From contig CAJTTC010000014.1 in the NCBI GenBank assembly GCA_910579295.1, forward strand, positions 1 through 46,818: a stretch of DNA of 46,818 nucleotides. Reading direction: 5' to 3'. This document shows positions 14,931 through 24,268 of this stretch, one piece after another (positions within the stretch are counted from its first letter, which is position 1; every line of letters starts with the position of its first letter). Made by a program: the position numbers and the translations under genes. The stretch is from an uncultured Christensenella sp. (GTDB taxonomy: Bacteria; Bacillota_A; Clostridia; Christensenellales; Borkfalkiaceae). The notes beneath the pieces are model-generated. The model ran no database searches. It had not been told where the DNA came from and saw only the letters and a list, made by a program, of their open reading frames with translations.

Positions 14931-15842
14931 ATGCGTAAAAAGAGATGCATATTTCTGACCCTGATTATTGTCGCTTTGACAATAGCCGTGCCGATAATGG
15001 CGGTAATGAGGAATAAAAAATCTGCTGTCGCGGAGATAGAAATGCAGCATATAATAATATGGCAGATAGACGGCTTCGAGGGCGGTAGGGGCTCGCGCGC
15101 GCAATACCTGCAAAATATGGCGCAGAAGTGCTTTGGCGACGAAAAAATTTATGTGAGCGTGACTACCTTGACCGCCGACGCGGCTAGGGAAAACCTGTCG
15201 CGAGGAGAAACTCCCGATTTGCTGTCCTATCCGGCGGGATTCTACGGCGCGGAAAAATATATAAACAGTCGGGCTTTTTTCTATAAAACATGGTGCAGGG
15301 GCGGCTATTGCCTGCTGACGCTTGAAGCAAACTGTGATTTCAGCGACGTCAAGGCTGAGAATACTGTCGTTAACAGAGGTAAGGACAATTTATCTGCGGT
15401 AAATGCGGCGTTGTGCGGAGTTTACGGAGCGGCTGTTGAAGAGCCGACTAACGCGTATTTAAAACTGATAGGCGGCAAATACAAGTATCTGTTGGGTACA
15501 CAAAGGGATGTTTTTAGATTAAAGGCGAGGAGCGTCGGGTTTGCAGTTAAGCCGCTTACTCAATTTAACGACCTGTTTCAGAACATATCGGTTATAACTA
15601 GCGATAGTAAAAAGTATGAAAGTTGCACAAGATATATTAATTATTTGCTGAGTAGCGGCGACGCCGGCAGCTTAGGTCTGATGGATGGCGGCGGAAAATT
15701 GTGCGCGGAGGAATTGAACGTATTTCAGGGATTGGCGTTTGATTTTGTGATTAACGGTCTCTGCGGCAAAGACTATTTGACAAATTTAAATGAAGCGGCA
15801 AAAATAGGCGACATAAATAAAATAAAATCGTTATTAAAGTGA
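14931..15842 (+). CDS. Membrane-anchored solute-binding-protein-like protein, unknown function
   Basis: 303 residues. An N-terminal membrane anchor (about 5-26, LTLIIVALTIAVPIMAVM) has no lipobox. The body opens HIIIWQIDGFEGGRGSR and continues LSRGETPDLLSYPAGF, a pattern resembling extracellular solute-binding proteins of sugar ABC transporters (start of the first beta-alpha unit, then the T-P-D motif). No permease or ATPase gene is nearby, so it is an orphan, perhaps a sensor or a structural protein. The ribosome site is poor, and no better start is visible. Ends 10 nt before murB. Confidence 0.6.
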   Translation: MRKKRCIFLTLIIVALTIAVPIMAVMRNKKSAVAEIEMQHIIIWQIDGFEGGRGSRAQYLQNMAQKCFGDEKIYVSVTTLTADAARENLSRGETPDLLSYPAGFYGAEKYINSRAFFYKTWCRGGYCLLTLEANCDFSDVKAENTVVNRGKDNLSAVNAALCGVYGAAVEEPTNAYLKLIGGKYKYLLGTQRDVFRLKARSVGFAVKPLTQFNDLFQNISVITSDSKKYESCTRYINYLLSSGDAGSLGLMDGGGKLCAEELNVFQGLAFDFVINGLCGKDYLTNLNEAAKIGDINKIKSLLK

Positions 15843-15852
15843 TTGATTAAAA

Positions 15853-16776
15853 TTGCAAAAAATGCTATTATATAAGAGCGGTATAAACAGCGGTGTGCTC
15901 TGCGCGGAAATGGACAGAGTAAGCGCGTTTACATTTTCTAAATTTACTACATACGGACTAGGCGGCGGAGCTCGGGAAGCGTTTTTTCCTAAGACAGTGC
16001 GGGAGGCGAAGAATGTTTACCGTATTCTGTCGGAGCAGGGCAAGAGTATTGAGATTATAGGAAACGGCTCGAACATTCTTGCCTCGGATAAAGGTTTTGA
16101 CGGCGCGGTAATTTCAACAAGAATTATGAGTGGAATTGTTCGCCTTTCCGATAACCGTTTGCTCTGTCTTGCCGGTACGAAGATATCCTGTCTTTTGAAA
16201 TACTGCAAGGATAGGGGGCTTGGCGGGCTTGAATATCTTTACGGAATACCTGCGACAGTAGGCGGCGCGGCGTTTATGAATGCCGGTGTTAGCGGTAAAG
16301 CTATTTCCGATAACATAGTTAACGTACATATCTACGACGGTCACAGCAAGGTTTTAGACAATAAAAGCTGCAATTTTGGGTATAGGCGAAGTACTATGCG
16401 TGACATAAAAGCCTTAATTTTGTCAATAATACTTAAAACTTGCCCGTGTGACGTTAAGGATATTAATGAGAAGTTGAGTTATTATAATAATCGCCGTTGC
16501 GGCTTGCCCAAGGGAAAAAGCTGCGGTTGCGTATTTAAAAACCCGAGCAATGATTCTGCCGGTCGGCTTATCGAGGCGGCGGGTTTAAAGGGTATGAGTT
16601 TAGGCGGCGCATACGTCAGTTGCGAGCACGCTAATTTTATAATTAACGGCGGCTCGTCTGCGCAGGACGTTAAAGACCTGATTGCTTACGTTAAAGCTCG
16701 CGTAATGGAAAAATTCGGTGTTTTACTCGAAGAGGAAGTCGTATACATAGGAGATTTCAATGATTTTAACGGCTGA
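15853..16776 (+). CDS. murB: UDP-N-acetylenolpyruvoylglucosamine reductase
   Basis: Flavoenzyme that reduces UDP-GlcNAc-enolpyruvate to UDP-MurNAc, a committed step of peptidoglycan synthesis. The FAD-binding part shows TTYGLGGGAR, then GNGSNILASDKGFDG, then LEYLYGIPATVGGAAFMNAG. The C-terminal part has SCGCVFKNPS, with Cys at the position usually Ser in the proton-donor motif (seen in several Clostridial MurB), and the catalytic Glu region LLEEEVVY. The start is unsure: TTG 15853, ATG 15862 and ATG 15910 are in frame, with no clear ribosome site. Family alignment would favour a short leader. Overlaps the PHP gene by 17 nt. Confidence 0.93.
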   Translation: MQKMLLYKSGINSGVLCAEMDRVSAFTFSKFTTYGLGGGAREAFFPKTVREAKNVYRILSEQGKSIEIIGNGSNILASDKGFDGAVISTRIMSGIVRLSDNRLLCLAGTKISCLLKYCKDRGLGGLEYLYGIPATVGGAAFMNAGVSGKAISDNIVNVHIYDGHSKVLDNKSCNFGYRRSTMRDIKALILSIILKTCPCDVKDINEKLSYYNNRRCGLPKGKSCGCVFKNPSNDSAGRLIEAAGLKGMSLGGAYVSCEHANFIINGGSSAQDVKDLIAYVKARVMEKFGVLLEEEVVYIGDFNDFNG

Positions 16777-17536
16777 TTATCATACACATACGCCCTATTC
16801 GCACGGCAAAAATACCGTCTTGGAGAACGCAAATGCGGCTAAAAGGCTCGGACTTAAAGAAATTGCCATTACCGATCACGGCTTCAATCATTTACTTTTT
16901 GGGTTAAAGCGCAAGCGGCTTGACGATTTGCGGCACGAAATTGACGAGGCTGAACGTCTGACGGGCGTTAAGGTTTTAATGGGAATGGAGAGCAATCTCA
17001 TATCGCTTGACGGCGACACCGATATGAAAGTCAACGATTTGGACAAGTTCGATATTTTTCTTTTCGGTATTCACGAAGTATTGAAATATAAGACCTTTAA
17101 TGACTTCTATAATATAATGTTATGCAATTATACTGCGTATAAGTTGGGTAAAAAACCCTCGCAGAAGGTTATCGACAATACGACGCGCGCCTATATTAAT
17201 GCAGTGAAGAACAATCCCGTAGACATTCTTACGCATATCAATTATAAGTGCTGTTGCAATTTAGTTGAGGTTGCAAAGGCTTGCGCCGACTACGGAACTT
17301 ATATAGAAATCAATACGAAGAAGCGCCACGTTTCACCCGAAGAGGTTGATATGATGGCGCAGACGGGAGTGCGCTTCGTTATAGATTCCGACGCGCATTC
17401 CGCAGACAGGGTTGGCGACGTTAAGATCGCGGAGGAGCTGTTAAAGGACTGCAATCTGCCGCTCGATCGAATTGACAATATTGACGGCAGACTGCCGAAA
17501 TTCCGCTTTGCCGAGTACAAGAAGGCGCATTTATAA
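16760..17536 (+). CDS. PHP-domain phosphoesterase (YcdX-like)
   Basis: Probable metal-dependent phosphatase of 258 residues. The PHP metal motifs are visible: DYHTHTPYSHG (HxH, residues 6-16), ITDHGFNH, GMESNL, FGIHEV, ILTHIN and the final VIDSDAHSAD. This is a TIM-barrel of three metal sites, closest in look to the YcdX group. Substrate unknown. It lies between murB and whiA, where many Bacillota carry rapZ and yvcK, and overlaps murB by 17 nt, so it is translationally coupled. GGAG is found 7 nt before ATG. Confidence 0.85.
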   Translation: MILTADYHTHTPYSHGKNTVLENANAAKRLGLKEIAITDHGFNHLLFGLKRKRLDDLRHEIDEAERLTGVKVLMGMESNLISLDGDTDMKVNDLDKFDIFLFGIHEVLKYKTFNDFYNIMLCNYTAYKLGKKPSQKVIDNTTRAYINAVKNNPVDILTHINYKCCCNLVEVAKACADYGTYIEINTKKRHVSPEEVDMMAQTGVRFVIDSDAHSADRVGDVKIAEELLKDCNLPLDRIDNIDGRLPKFRFAEYKKAHL

Positions 17537-17539
17537 ATT

Positions 17540-18490
17540 ATGAGTACCTTTACCGAAGAAATTAAAAGTGAAATAATTAAGACGCCGATTGAAAGCGATT
17601 GCTGTCGTATTGCTTTTCTGTCTGCTTTTATCCGCACTTGCGGAAGTATTCTGTGCGTAGACGGCAATTACGGATTTGAAATTGTTACGGAAAACGAAAA
17701 AACTGCCGAGTACGTTACCGATATGGTTGAAACGGTGTTCGGCATACCTATGACGGTTTCGGACGCGCGGCTTGATGCAATGAGCGGCAGGGACAAGCTA
17801 AAATTTGTCTGTGTTAACGAAAATTCGTGCGCAGCACTCGAAAAAATGGGCTTTGTAGAGCGGCATTGCGACGGGCTTTCGCTTATTTTTGGTATTAAGG
17901 ACGAGTTTTTTAATAACGACTGTTGCAGAATGGCTTACATTAAAGGCGCGTTTCTCGGCGGAGGTAGCTGTACCTTACCCGAGGAGCAGACGTACAGCCG
18001 CACGGGATATCATTTCGAGGTTGTGTTCTCCAACAGAATTACTGCGGGCGACTATTGTGAATTGCTCTGCGATTTCGAAGTGCTCGCAAAGCTCGTAACA
18101 AGAAAGGACAGCGCGGTTGTGTATATTAAGAGTAAAGAAGTCATTTCGGACTTGCTCAATATTATGCAGACCGAGGCTTGCCTTAAAAAGCTGAATAAGA
18201 TTTCCGAAAAGAAGGACAAAAGCAACAATGAAAACCGTGTGAGCAACTGCTCGGTTTCAAATATTGACAAGGCGGTTACGGCTTCGGTTGCGCAGATTAA
18301 GTCGATAGAGATAATTGCGCAAACCATAGGCTTAAAGAGCTTGAAGAAAAACCTTTTCGAGGTCGCCGAGGCGCGGCTTGCCGATAAAAACGCGTCAATG
18401 CAGGAGCTCGCCGACCGTCTTAATATATCCAAGAGCTGTATAAATCACAGAATGAGAAAAATAGCCGATATGGCGGCGCAATTATCTTAA
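17540..18490 (+). CDS. whiA: DNA-binding regulator WhiA
   Basis: 316 residues, usual for WhiA. The N-terminal half is a degenerate LAGLIDADG-homing-endonuclease fold (CRIAFLSAFIRTCGS and CRMAYIKGAFLGGGS as its two repeats). The C-terminal domain is helix-turn-helix, with NASMQELADRLNISKSCINH. WhiA influences division and chromosome segregation in Bacillus and sporulation in Streptomyces. It follows the PHP gene by 3 nt and precedes dnaE by 20 nt, so all are probably one operon. Confidence 0.95.
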   Translation: MSTFTEEIKSEIIKTPIESDCCRIAFLSAFIRTCGSILCVDGNYGFEIVTENEKTAEYVTDMVETVFGIPMTVSDARLDAMSGRDKLKFVCVNENSCAALEKMGFVERHCDGLSLIFGIKDEFFNNDCCRMAYIKGAFLGGGSCTLPEEQTYSRTGYHFEVVFSNRITAGDYCELLCDFEVLAKLVTRKDSAVVYIKSKEVISDLLNIMQTEACLKKLNKISEKKDKSNNENRVSNCSVSNIDKAVTASVAQIKSIEIIAQTIGLKSLKKNLFEVAEARLADKNASMQELADRLNISKSCINHRMRKIADMAAQLS

Positions 18491-18510
18491 TTTACTGAAA
18501 GGAAAAAACG

Positions 18511-21500
18511 ATGACTGAATTTGTTCATTTGCACCTTCATACAGAATATTCTTTGCTTGACGGCGCATGTAAAATAGACAATTTAATTGATTATTGCAAG
18601 AAAAACGGTATCGACACGGTATGTATGACCGACCACGGAAATATGTACGGCACGCTACATTTTGCCGAAAAAGCGGCGGTTGCAGGCTTAAAATATATAA
18701 TCGGTTGCGAGTTTTATATGACAAAGGATATGCATGATAAGACGGGCAACACAGCCGAACACCTCATTTTATTGGCGAAAAACAAGGCAGGTTATAAAAA
18801 TCTTGTTCAACTCGATTCAATGGCTTTCGTCGACGGATTTTACTATAAGCCGAAGATAGATTATAAGGTGTTACAGGAACATTCCGAGGGCGTCATCTGC
18901 CTTTCAGCCTGTCTTGCAGGTGGCATTCCCCGTCGTCTGCTTGCGGGTGATTACGAGGCGGCTAAGGCAATGGCTCTCGATTTGAAGGAGACGTTCGGCG
19001 AGGATTTCTATATCGAGATACAAGATCACGGCATCGAAGAGGAGCGCCGCGTGTTGCCACTGTTGGTTAAGCTCGCTAACGATATCGGCGTTGAGCTTGT
19101 TGCCACAAACGACGTGCATTACATAACTAAGGAAGACGCGGCGATGCAGGACGTATTGCTGTGCATTCAGACGAAAAAGACGCTTGACGACCCCAAGCGA
19201 ATGAAATTCGATTCCCAGGAGTTCTATTTTAAGACGGCGGAGGAAATGAAGGCGCTTTTTCCGTCGCTACCGCAGGCAATCGCCAATACGCGAGTAATTG
19301 CCGACAAGGTGAGCGAGCCCGTGTTCAATCTGGACAAAAAGGGCTATCCCATAAGAGATATGACGTTAATTCCCGGTTACGAGCCGCCCGACGGGTCTAC
19401 GCCCGAGGAATACTTGCGGCATCTGACGGACGAGGGGCTTGTGCGGCGTTACGGCACAGTTACTCAGAGAGAGTTGGACAGAGCTGAGTACGAGTTGGGT
19501 ATAATATGCCGTATGGGGTACGCCGAGTACTATTTAATCGTGTGGGACTTCATAAATTGGTCGAAGGAAAACGGTATACCCGTAGGTCCCGGCAGAGGGT
19601 CGGGCGTAAGCTCTATCGTTGCGTATTCGATAGGTATAACCGACGTTGAGCCGTTACAGTACGATTTGCTGTTTGAGCGTTTCTTAAATCCCGACCGTGT
19701 TTCTATGCCCGACTTCGATATAGACTTCTGCACGGACAGGCGTGAGGAGACTATCGAGTACGTAAGGCGCAAGTATCACCCCGAAAACGTTTGCCAGATT
19801 GTAACATTTGGTACAATGGCAGCGAAGAACGCCATAAAGGACGTGGGCAGAGTAATGCGCGTGCCCTATTCCGAAACGGACAAGCTGACCAAAATAATGG
19901 ACGGCAAGACGACTATAAGCGACTTGTTGGGACGCAGGATAAAGGCTGCCGAGGATAAAATGAACGCAGAAACCGACCCCGATAAGAGAGCGGAGTTGGA
20001 GGGCAAGCTAAGCGAGCTCAAAATTGCCAAGAACAGCGAATTTTGTCAATATTATGAGGAAGACCGGACGTTGCACAGAGTTATTGATATGGCTCTTCAG
20101 CTCGAGGGAATGCCGAGACAGACGGGTATGCACGCGGCTGGCGTTGTAATTTGCCGAAAGAAGATTGCCGACAACGTGCCTCTGTCGAGAAACGGCGACG
20201 ATATCACTACGCAGTTTGTAGCAAAGGAAATCGAGGCGTTGGGAATGTTGAAAATGGACTTCCTTGCGCTTGTAACTCTCACCGATATAAAGAAATGCCT
20301 CGATTACATTAAGGAAGACGCAGGCGTTGACGTCGATTTCAATAAAATAGGATATTGTGACGGGGGCGCGTATTCGCTGATATCCGAGGGCGATACGGAC
20401 GGAGTGTTTCAGCTCGAAGCCGGCGGTATGAAACGGTTTATGAAACAGCTCAAGCCCGACTGTCTTGAAGACCTTATAGCGGGAGTATCGCTATACCGTC
20501 CGGGTCCTATGCGCTTCATCGACGACTTCTGCAAACGTAAGCACGGCGAAGAGCCGATTGTATATGACTGCCCCGAGGAGGAAAAGATACTCAAAGTCAC
20601 TTACGGTATTCCCGTTTATCAGGAGCAGGTCATGCAGATTTTCCAAAACCTTGCGGGCTTCTCGCTGGGCGAAGCTGACCTTGTACGCCGCGCGATGGGT
20701 AAAAAGGACAAGAAAACGCTGATGGCGCAGAAAGAGAAATTCATAAACGGCGGCATAAGCGATACAAACGGTTCGAAAATCGACGGTTGCGTTGCGAACG
20801 GAATCGAAGCCAAAATAGCCGAAAAGATATTCGCCGATATGGAGGGCTTTGCTTCCTATGCTTTCAACAAATCGCATGCGGCGGCATATGCGACGCTGGC
20901 ATATCAGACGGCTTGGCTGAAAAAGTATTACTGTAAAGAATTTATTTGCGCGTTGCTCAACAACCGTCTTAACAAAATCGACGAGATAACAAAATATATT
21001 ATATATTTGAAAGAGAAGGGAATGAAGGTACTTCCGCCCGATATCAACAGGTCGAAAACGGCTTTCTCCGTTGAGGGCGACGGCATTCTCTTCGGACTGT
21101 CTGCGTTAAAGGGCTCGGGGCAAGCGGCGATTGACGACGTAATTAAGGAGAGGACGGCGCACGGGCTATTTAAGGACTTCCCCGACTTTTTGATGCGTTG
21201 TGCGGGCGTTGTGAACAAGCGCATAATCGAAGGCTTAATTCTTGCGGGCGCTTTTGATGCAATGGGCGTTCCCCGTTCTCAGCTCTATGCGGTTTATGAC
21301 GAGCTGTACACGCGCGCCTCGGCAATAAACAAGCAAAGGAACAGCGCACAGCTTAGTCTTTTCGGGGAAATAATTGCGGACGACAGGCTGGACGTAAACT
21401 ATCCGAACATACCCGAGTTTGACTTAATGGATAAGCTGTCCAAGGAAAAACTTGTCTTGGGCGTTTACGTCAGCGGACACCCCTTTGAAAGATATATGTC

Positions 21501-22107
21501 CGCCTTTACGGACTGCAGCTTCAATTGCTCGGACCTCACCGACTATGTCGAGGACGAGGACGGAAACCGCACTTACAACAAGATATCGGACGGCGCTTCG
21601 GTTACGATGGGCGGCATTATCTCGAATATCAGGCGCACGACGACGAGAAGCAGCGGCGCGTTTATGGCGTTCGTTACCGTTGAAGATATTTACGGGACGA
21701 TAGAGTGCGTCGCGTTCCCCTCGATTTATGAGAGAATAAAAGCCGTCCTTGCCGCAGACAAAATTGTGAGGTTGCGCGGTAAGCTCGATTTGTCCAAGGA
21801 GGACGAGCCGAGTATAATTCTGGACGGAATGACGGAATTTGACCCCACGGGCTTCGACAAAAAATCCGCCAATACCCATCGCGCGGTAAAGCGGCAAGCC
21901 ACTCTTTGGCTGAACGCGACGGAGCTATCCGACGACGACTTCAACGATATGGTTTCTATGCTGTCTAACTACGAGGGCGAAACGGCGTGCGCCATAGTCA
22001 GGGGGAAGCAAAAATTCAGGCTTTCGCACGGAATAAACTATTGCAGAGGACTTCTTGCCGAGCTTTGTTCTTATATTTTGGAACAAGACATAAAATATGT
22101 AGAATAA
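18511..22107 (+). CDS. dnaE: DNA polymerase III alpha subunit (DnaE)
   Basis: Replicative polymerase subunit of 1198 residues. It starts with a PHP domain (FVHLHLHTEYSLLDGA, MTDHGNMYG), then the polymerase palm with PDFDIDFCTDRREETIEYV catalytic aspartates and GPGRGSGVSSIV. The thumb/fingers carry GVFQLEAGGMKRFM, YRPGPMRFI and YQEQVMQI; FNKSHAAAYATLAYQT follows, with a helix-hairpin-helix and an OB-fold near the C terminus (ASVTMGGIISNIRRTTTRSS). It is the DnaE type with no exonuclease insertion. Ribosome site AAAGGAA. In Bacillota a separate PolC is normal, but none is in this window. Confidence 0.98.
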   Translation: MTEFVHLHLHTEYSLLDGACKIDNLIDYCKKNGIDTVCMTDHGNMYGTLHFAEKAAVAGLKYIIGCEFYMTKDMHDKTGNTAEHLILLAKNKAGYKNLVQLDSMAFVDGFYYKPKIDYKVLQEHSEGVICLSACLAGGIPRRLLAGDYEAAKAMALDLKETFGEDFYIEIQDHGIEEERRVLPLLVKLANDIGVELVATNDVHYITKEDAAMQDVLLCIQTKKTLDDPKRMKFDSQEFYFKTAEEMKALFPSLPQAIANTRVIADKVSEPVFNLDKKGYPIRDMTLIPGYEPPDGSTPEEYLRHLTDEGLVRRYGTVTQRELDRAEYELGIICRMGYAEYYLIVWDFINWSKENGIPVGPGRGSGVSSIVAYSIGITDVEPLQYDLLFERFLNPDRVSMPDFDIDFCTDRREETIEYVRRKYHPENVCQIVTFGTMAAKNAIKDVGRVMRVPYSETDKLTKIMDGKTTISDLLGRRIKAAEDKMNAETDPDKRAELEGKLSELKIAKNSEFCQYYEEDRTLHRVIDMALQLEGMPRQTGMHAAGVVICRKKIADNVPLSRNGDDITTQFVAKEIEALGMLKMDFLALVTLTDIKKCLDYIKEDAGVDVDFNKIGYCDGGAYSLISEGDTDGVFQLEAGGMKRFMKQLKPDCLEDLIAGVSLYRPGPMRFIDDFCKRKHGEEPIVYDCPEEEKILKVTYGIPVYQEQVMQIFQNLAGFSLGEADLVRRAMGKKDKKTLMAQKEKFINGGISDTNGSKIDGCVANGIEAKIAEKIFADMEGFASYAFNKSHAAAYATLAYQTAWLKKYYCKEFICALLNNRLNKIDEITKYIIYLKEKGMKVLPPDINRSKTAFSVEGDGILFGLSALKGSGQAAIDDVIKERTAHGLFKDFPDFLMRCAGVVNKRIIEGLILAGAFDAMGVPRSQLYAVYDELYTRASAINKQRNSAQLSLFGEIIADDRLDVNYPNIPEFDLMDKLSKEKLVLGVYVSGHPFERYMSAFTDCSFNCSDLTDYVEDEDGNRTYNKISDGASVTMGGIISNIRRTTTRSSGAFMAFVTVEDIYGTIECVAFPSIYERIKAVLAADKIVRLRGKLDLSKEDEPSIILDGMTEFDPTGFDKKSANTHRAVKRQATLWLNATELSDDDFNDMVSMLSNYEGETACAIVRGKQKFRLSHGINYCRGLLAELCSYILEQDIKYVE

Positions 22108-22123
22108 AGTTAGTGAAAAAAGG

Positions 22124-22152
22124 TTGAAATTAAAAATATAATCTGTTATAAT
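22124..22152 (+). promoter_or_regulatory. Promoter of pfkA
   Basis: TTGAAA (22124-22129), 17-nt spacer, perfect TATAAT (22147-22152). A leader of about 90 nt follows, with a GACGG/CCGTC hairpin (22206-22220) close to a G-rich tract and to the ribosome site CGGAGGAA. Confidence 0.85.
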
Positions 22153-22250
22153 GATTAAGTGAATGGATGAAGTAATTACGCCGAGCGCTTAATTTTAGGG
22201 GGGCAGACGGGCATACCGTCGCGGTTGGCGGAAAATTTCGGAGGAATTTC

Positions 22251-23213
22251 ATGAAAAGAATAGGTTTGCTTACGAGCGGCGGCGATGCCCCTGGAATGAA
22301 TGCGTGCATAAGGGCTGTCGTAAGAACGGCGCTTTACTACGGTATGGAAGTGTACGGAATTAAGCGCGGCTATCAGGGACTTATCGACGACGATATGATT
22401 CCTATGGAGATGCGTTCGGTTTCCGACATCGTTCAGCGCGGCGGCACAAAGCTCAGGACGGCAAGATGCCTTGAAATGCTCACGAAAGAGGGGCAGAAGC
22501 GGGCTGTCAAGACCTTGGAGGCAAGGAATATAGACGGGCTTGTAGTAATCGGCGGCGACGGTTCGTTCAGAGGCGCTAAATGCCTTTCGGAGGAATACGG
22601 TATTCCCACGATAGGTATTCCCGGTACTATTGATAACGACCTCGAATATACTGATTATACTCTAGGCTTTGATACGGCGGTCAACACCTGTATTGACGTA
22701 ATAAATAAATTGCGCGATACTATGACCTCGCACGAAAGAATTTCCGTAGTCGAAGTTATGGGCAGACGTTGCGGTGATATCGCGTTGTTTGCGGGAATTG
22801 CAAGCGGCGCGGAAATTATCGTCGTTCCCGAAGTTGTATTCGATTTGGACGATATCGTAATGCGGATAAACCGTTCAAGAGCAAACGGCAAACACTCCAA
22901 TATTGTCGTTGTCGCAGAGGGCGTTTGCACGGCTGACGAATTTGCTAAGCAATTGCAGGCGGTTACTACCTATTCGGTTCGTCCTACAACGATAGGACAT
23001 ATTCAGCGCGGCGGCTCTCCTACAATGGCGGACAGAATGCTCGCGGCGCAGTTCGGCAACAAGGCGGTACGTCTTTTAAAGGACGGCATAGGCAACAGAG
23101 TTGTCGGAATACACAAGAATGAAATAATAGATATGGATATAATCGAAGCCGTAAGTATGAAAAAGAAATTTAATTACGAGCTTTATGAAACGCTTCAGAT
23201 GATATCTATGTAA
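22251..23213 (+). CDS. pfkA: ATP-dependent 6-phosphofructokinase
   Basis: Phosphorylates fructose 6-phosphate to the 1,6-bisphosphate, the committed glycolytic step. 320 residues, as in the bacterial tetrameric enzyme. The ATP loop GGDGS is at 101-105 (Gly104 marks the ATP rather than PPi form), and catalytic PGTIDNDL is at 124-131 (Asp128 general base). LTSGGDAPGMNA and MGRRCGDIA follow the family. The effector-binding residues RGGSPTMADR are present. Placed next to a second sugar-phosphate kinase gene. Confidence 0.98.
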   Translation: MKRIGLLTSGGDAPGMNACIRAVVRTALYYGMEVYGIKRGYQGLIDDDMIPMEMRSVSDIVQRGGTKLRTARCLEMLTKEGQKRAVKTLEARNIDGLVVIGGDGSFRGAKCLSEEYGIPTIGIPGTIDNDLEYTDYTLGFDTAVNTCIDVINKLRDTMTSHERISVVEVMGRRCGDIALFAGIASGAEIIVVPEVVFDLDDIVMRINRSRANGKHSNIVVVAEGVCTADEFAKQLQAVTTYSVRPTTIGHIQRGGSPTMADRMLAAQFGNKAVRLLKDGIGNRVVGIHKNEIIDMDIIEAVSMKKKFNYELYETLQMISM

Positions 23214-23222
23214 GAAAAAATT

Positions 23223-23251
23223 AAACCGCTTGACCAAAGAGCGGTTTTTTT
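23223..23251 (+). terminator. Terminator after pfkA
   Basis: AAACCGCT (23223-23230) pairs with AGCGGTTT (23240-23247); T-run to 23251. Confidence 0.9.
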
Positions 23252-23281
23252 ATGGAATAAATATAAGATTGAGTTGAAGAG

Positions 23282-24205
23282 ATGATTTTGTGTGTAAGTT
23301 TAAGTCCCTGTCTCGAAACTAATTTCGAGGTTGATTCCCTTGCCGTCGGCAGAATGCACAGGGTAATAAGCCGAAGAACATTTTTTACGGGTAAAGCTTT
23401 AAACGTCGCTACGGGTATTTCCCGATTGGGCGCGAACGTGCTGGCAAGCGGTTTTATGTACGAGGACAACGGCAGTCAATTTGAGCAGGAGCTTCACAAG
23501 GAAGGCGTTACATATAAATTTATATGGAACAGGGGACGGGTTAAAGAGGTCTACAAGTTTGTCGACAGGCGTTCGATGCTTACCGAGGTGGTAGACGAAG
23601 CTACACCGATTGACGGGGACAACGCAAAAGCTCTGTTAGATATGATCGCGGGATTATCCGCAAGCTGTCAGGCGGTAGTGCTTACTGGCGATATAGCCGA
23701 GGGTTTGCCCGAAGATTATATGAAAGAGGTGCTTGCCGCCGTTCCTCCAAACGTCTTTAAAGTAGTTGACACCGAGGGTGTAAGGCTGTCTAAGCTGTTG
23801 GAGTGCGGCGTAGACCTTGTAAAGCCCAACCTTGACGAGCTTAAACGTGCGACTGATATGAAGATAACGGACAAGGACAGTATGATTAAGGCTTGCGAAA
23901 CGCTCATTGAACGCGGCGCTAAGAGAGTACTGCTTTCGCTTGGCAAACAGGGGGCGGTTATCTGCGACGGACAAAGAAATCTTTACTGCACATCGCTGAA
24001 CGTGGCAATGAACACTACGGCGGGAGCGGGCGACGCAATGGTAGCCGCGGCTTCAAAGGCGCTGTGCGAGGGGGCGGAGCTGTCGGATATTCTCAAATGC
24101 GGCGTTGCCGCGGGAACGGCTTCCGTAACTCTTCCCGACAGCATATCTTTTCTGCGTGAAAAGTATGAAGAAATTTTGCATATGGTAACTGTAAAAGAAA
24201 TTTAA
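23282..24205 (+). CDS. PfkB-family sugar-phosphate kinase (1-phosphofructokinase/tagatose-6-phosphate kinase type)
   Basis: 307 residues with the ribokinase-type fold typical of FruK/LacC: N-terminal LSPCLETNFEVDSL (substrate lid), GKALNVATGISRLGA, KPNLDELKRATDM and the catalytic-anion hole NTTAGAGDAMVAAA near the C terminus, with Asp as the base. FruK phosphorylates fructose 1-phosphate; LacC acts on tagatose 6-phosphate. The sequence does not decide between them. No PTS gene is nearby. It follows the pfkA terminator, so it has its own transcription or readthrough. Start ATG 23282 has a weak GAAGAG site. Confidence 0.85.
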   Translation: MILCVSLSPCLETNFEVDSLAVGRMHRVISRRTFFTGKALNVATGISRLGANVLASGFMYEDNGSQFEQELHKEGVTYKFIWNRGRVKEVYKFVDRRSMLTEVVDEATPIDGDNAKALLDMIAGLSASCQAVVLTGDIAEGLPEDYMKEVLAAVPPNVFKVVDTEGVRLSKLLECGVDLVKPNLDELKRATDMKITDKDSMIKACETLIERGAKRVLLSLGKQGAVICDGQRNLYCTSLNVAMNTTAGAGDAMVAAASKALCEGAELSDILKCGVAAGTASVTLPDSISFLREKYEEILHMVTVKEI

Positions 24206-24214
24206 CGATTACTC

Positions 24215-24243
24215 TTGATTTTTACGGAAAACTATAATATAAT
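24215..24243 (+). promoter_or_regulatory. Promoter of the small Cys-containing gene
   Basis: TTGATT (24215-24220), 17-nt spacer, TATAAT (24238-24243), 26 nt before ATG. Confidence 0.7.
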
Positions 24244-24268
24244 TGATTAAAATATCAGGCGGTGTGTT

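Noticed and set aside
22206..22220. Regulatory riboswitch in the pfkA leader
   Set aside because: Only a single 5-bp hairpin can be seen next to a G-rich tract; there is not enough structure to claim a switch.
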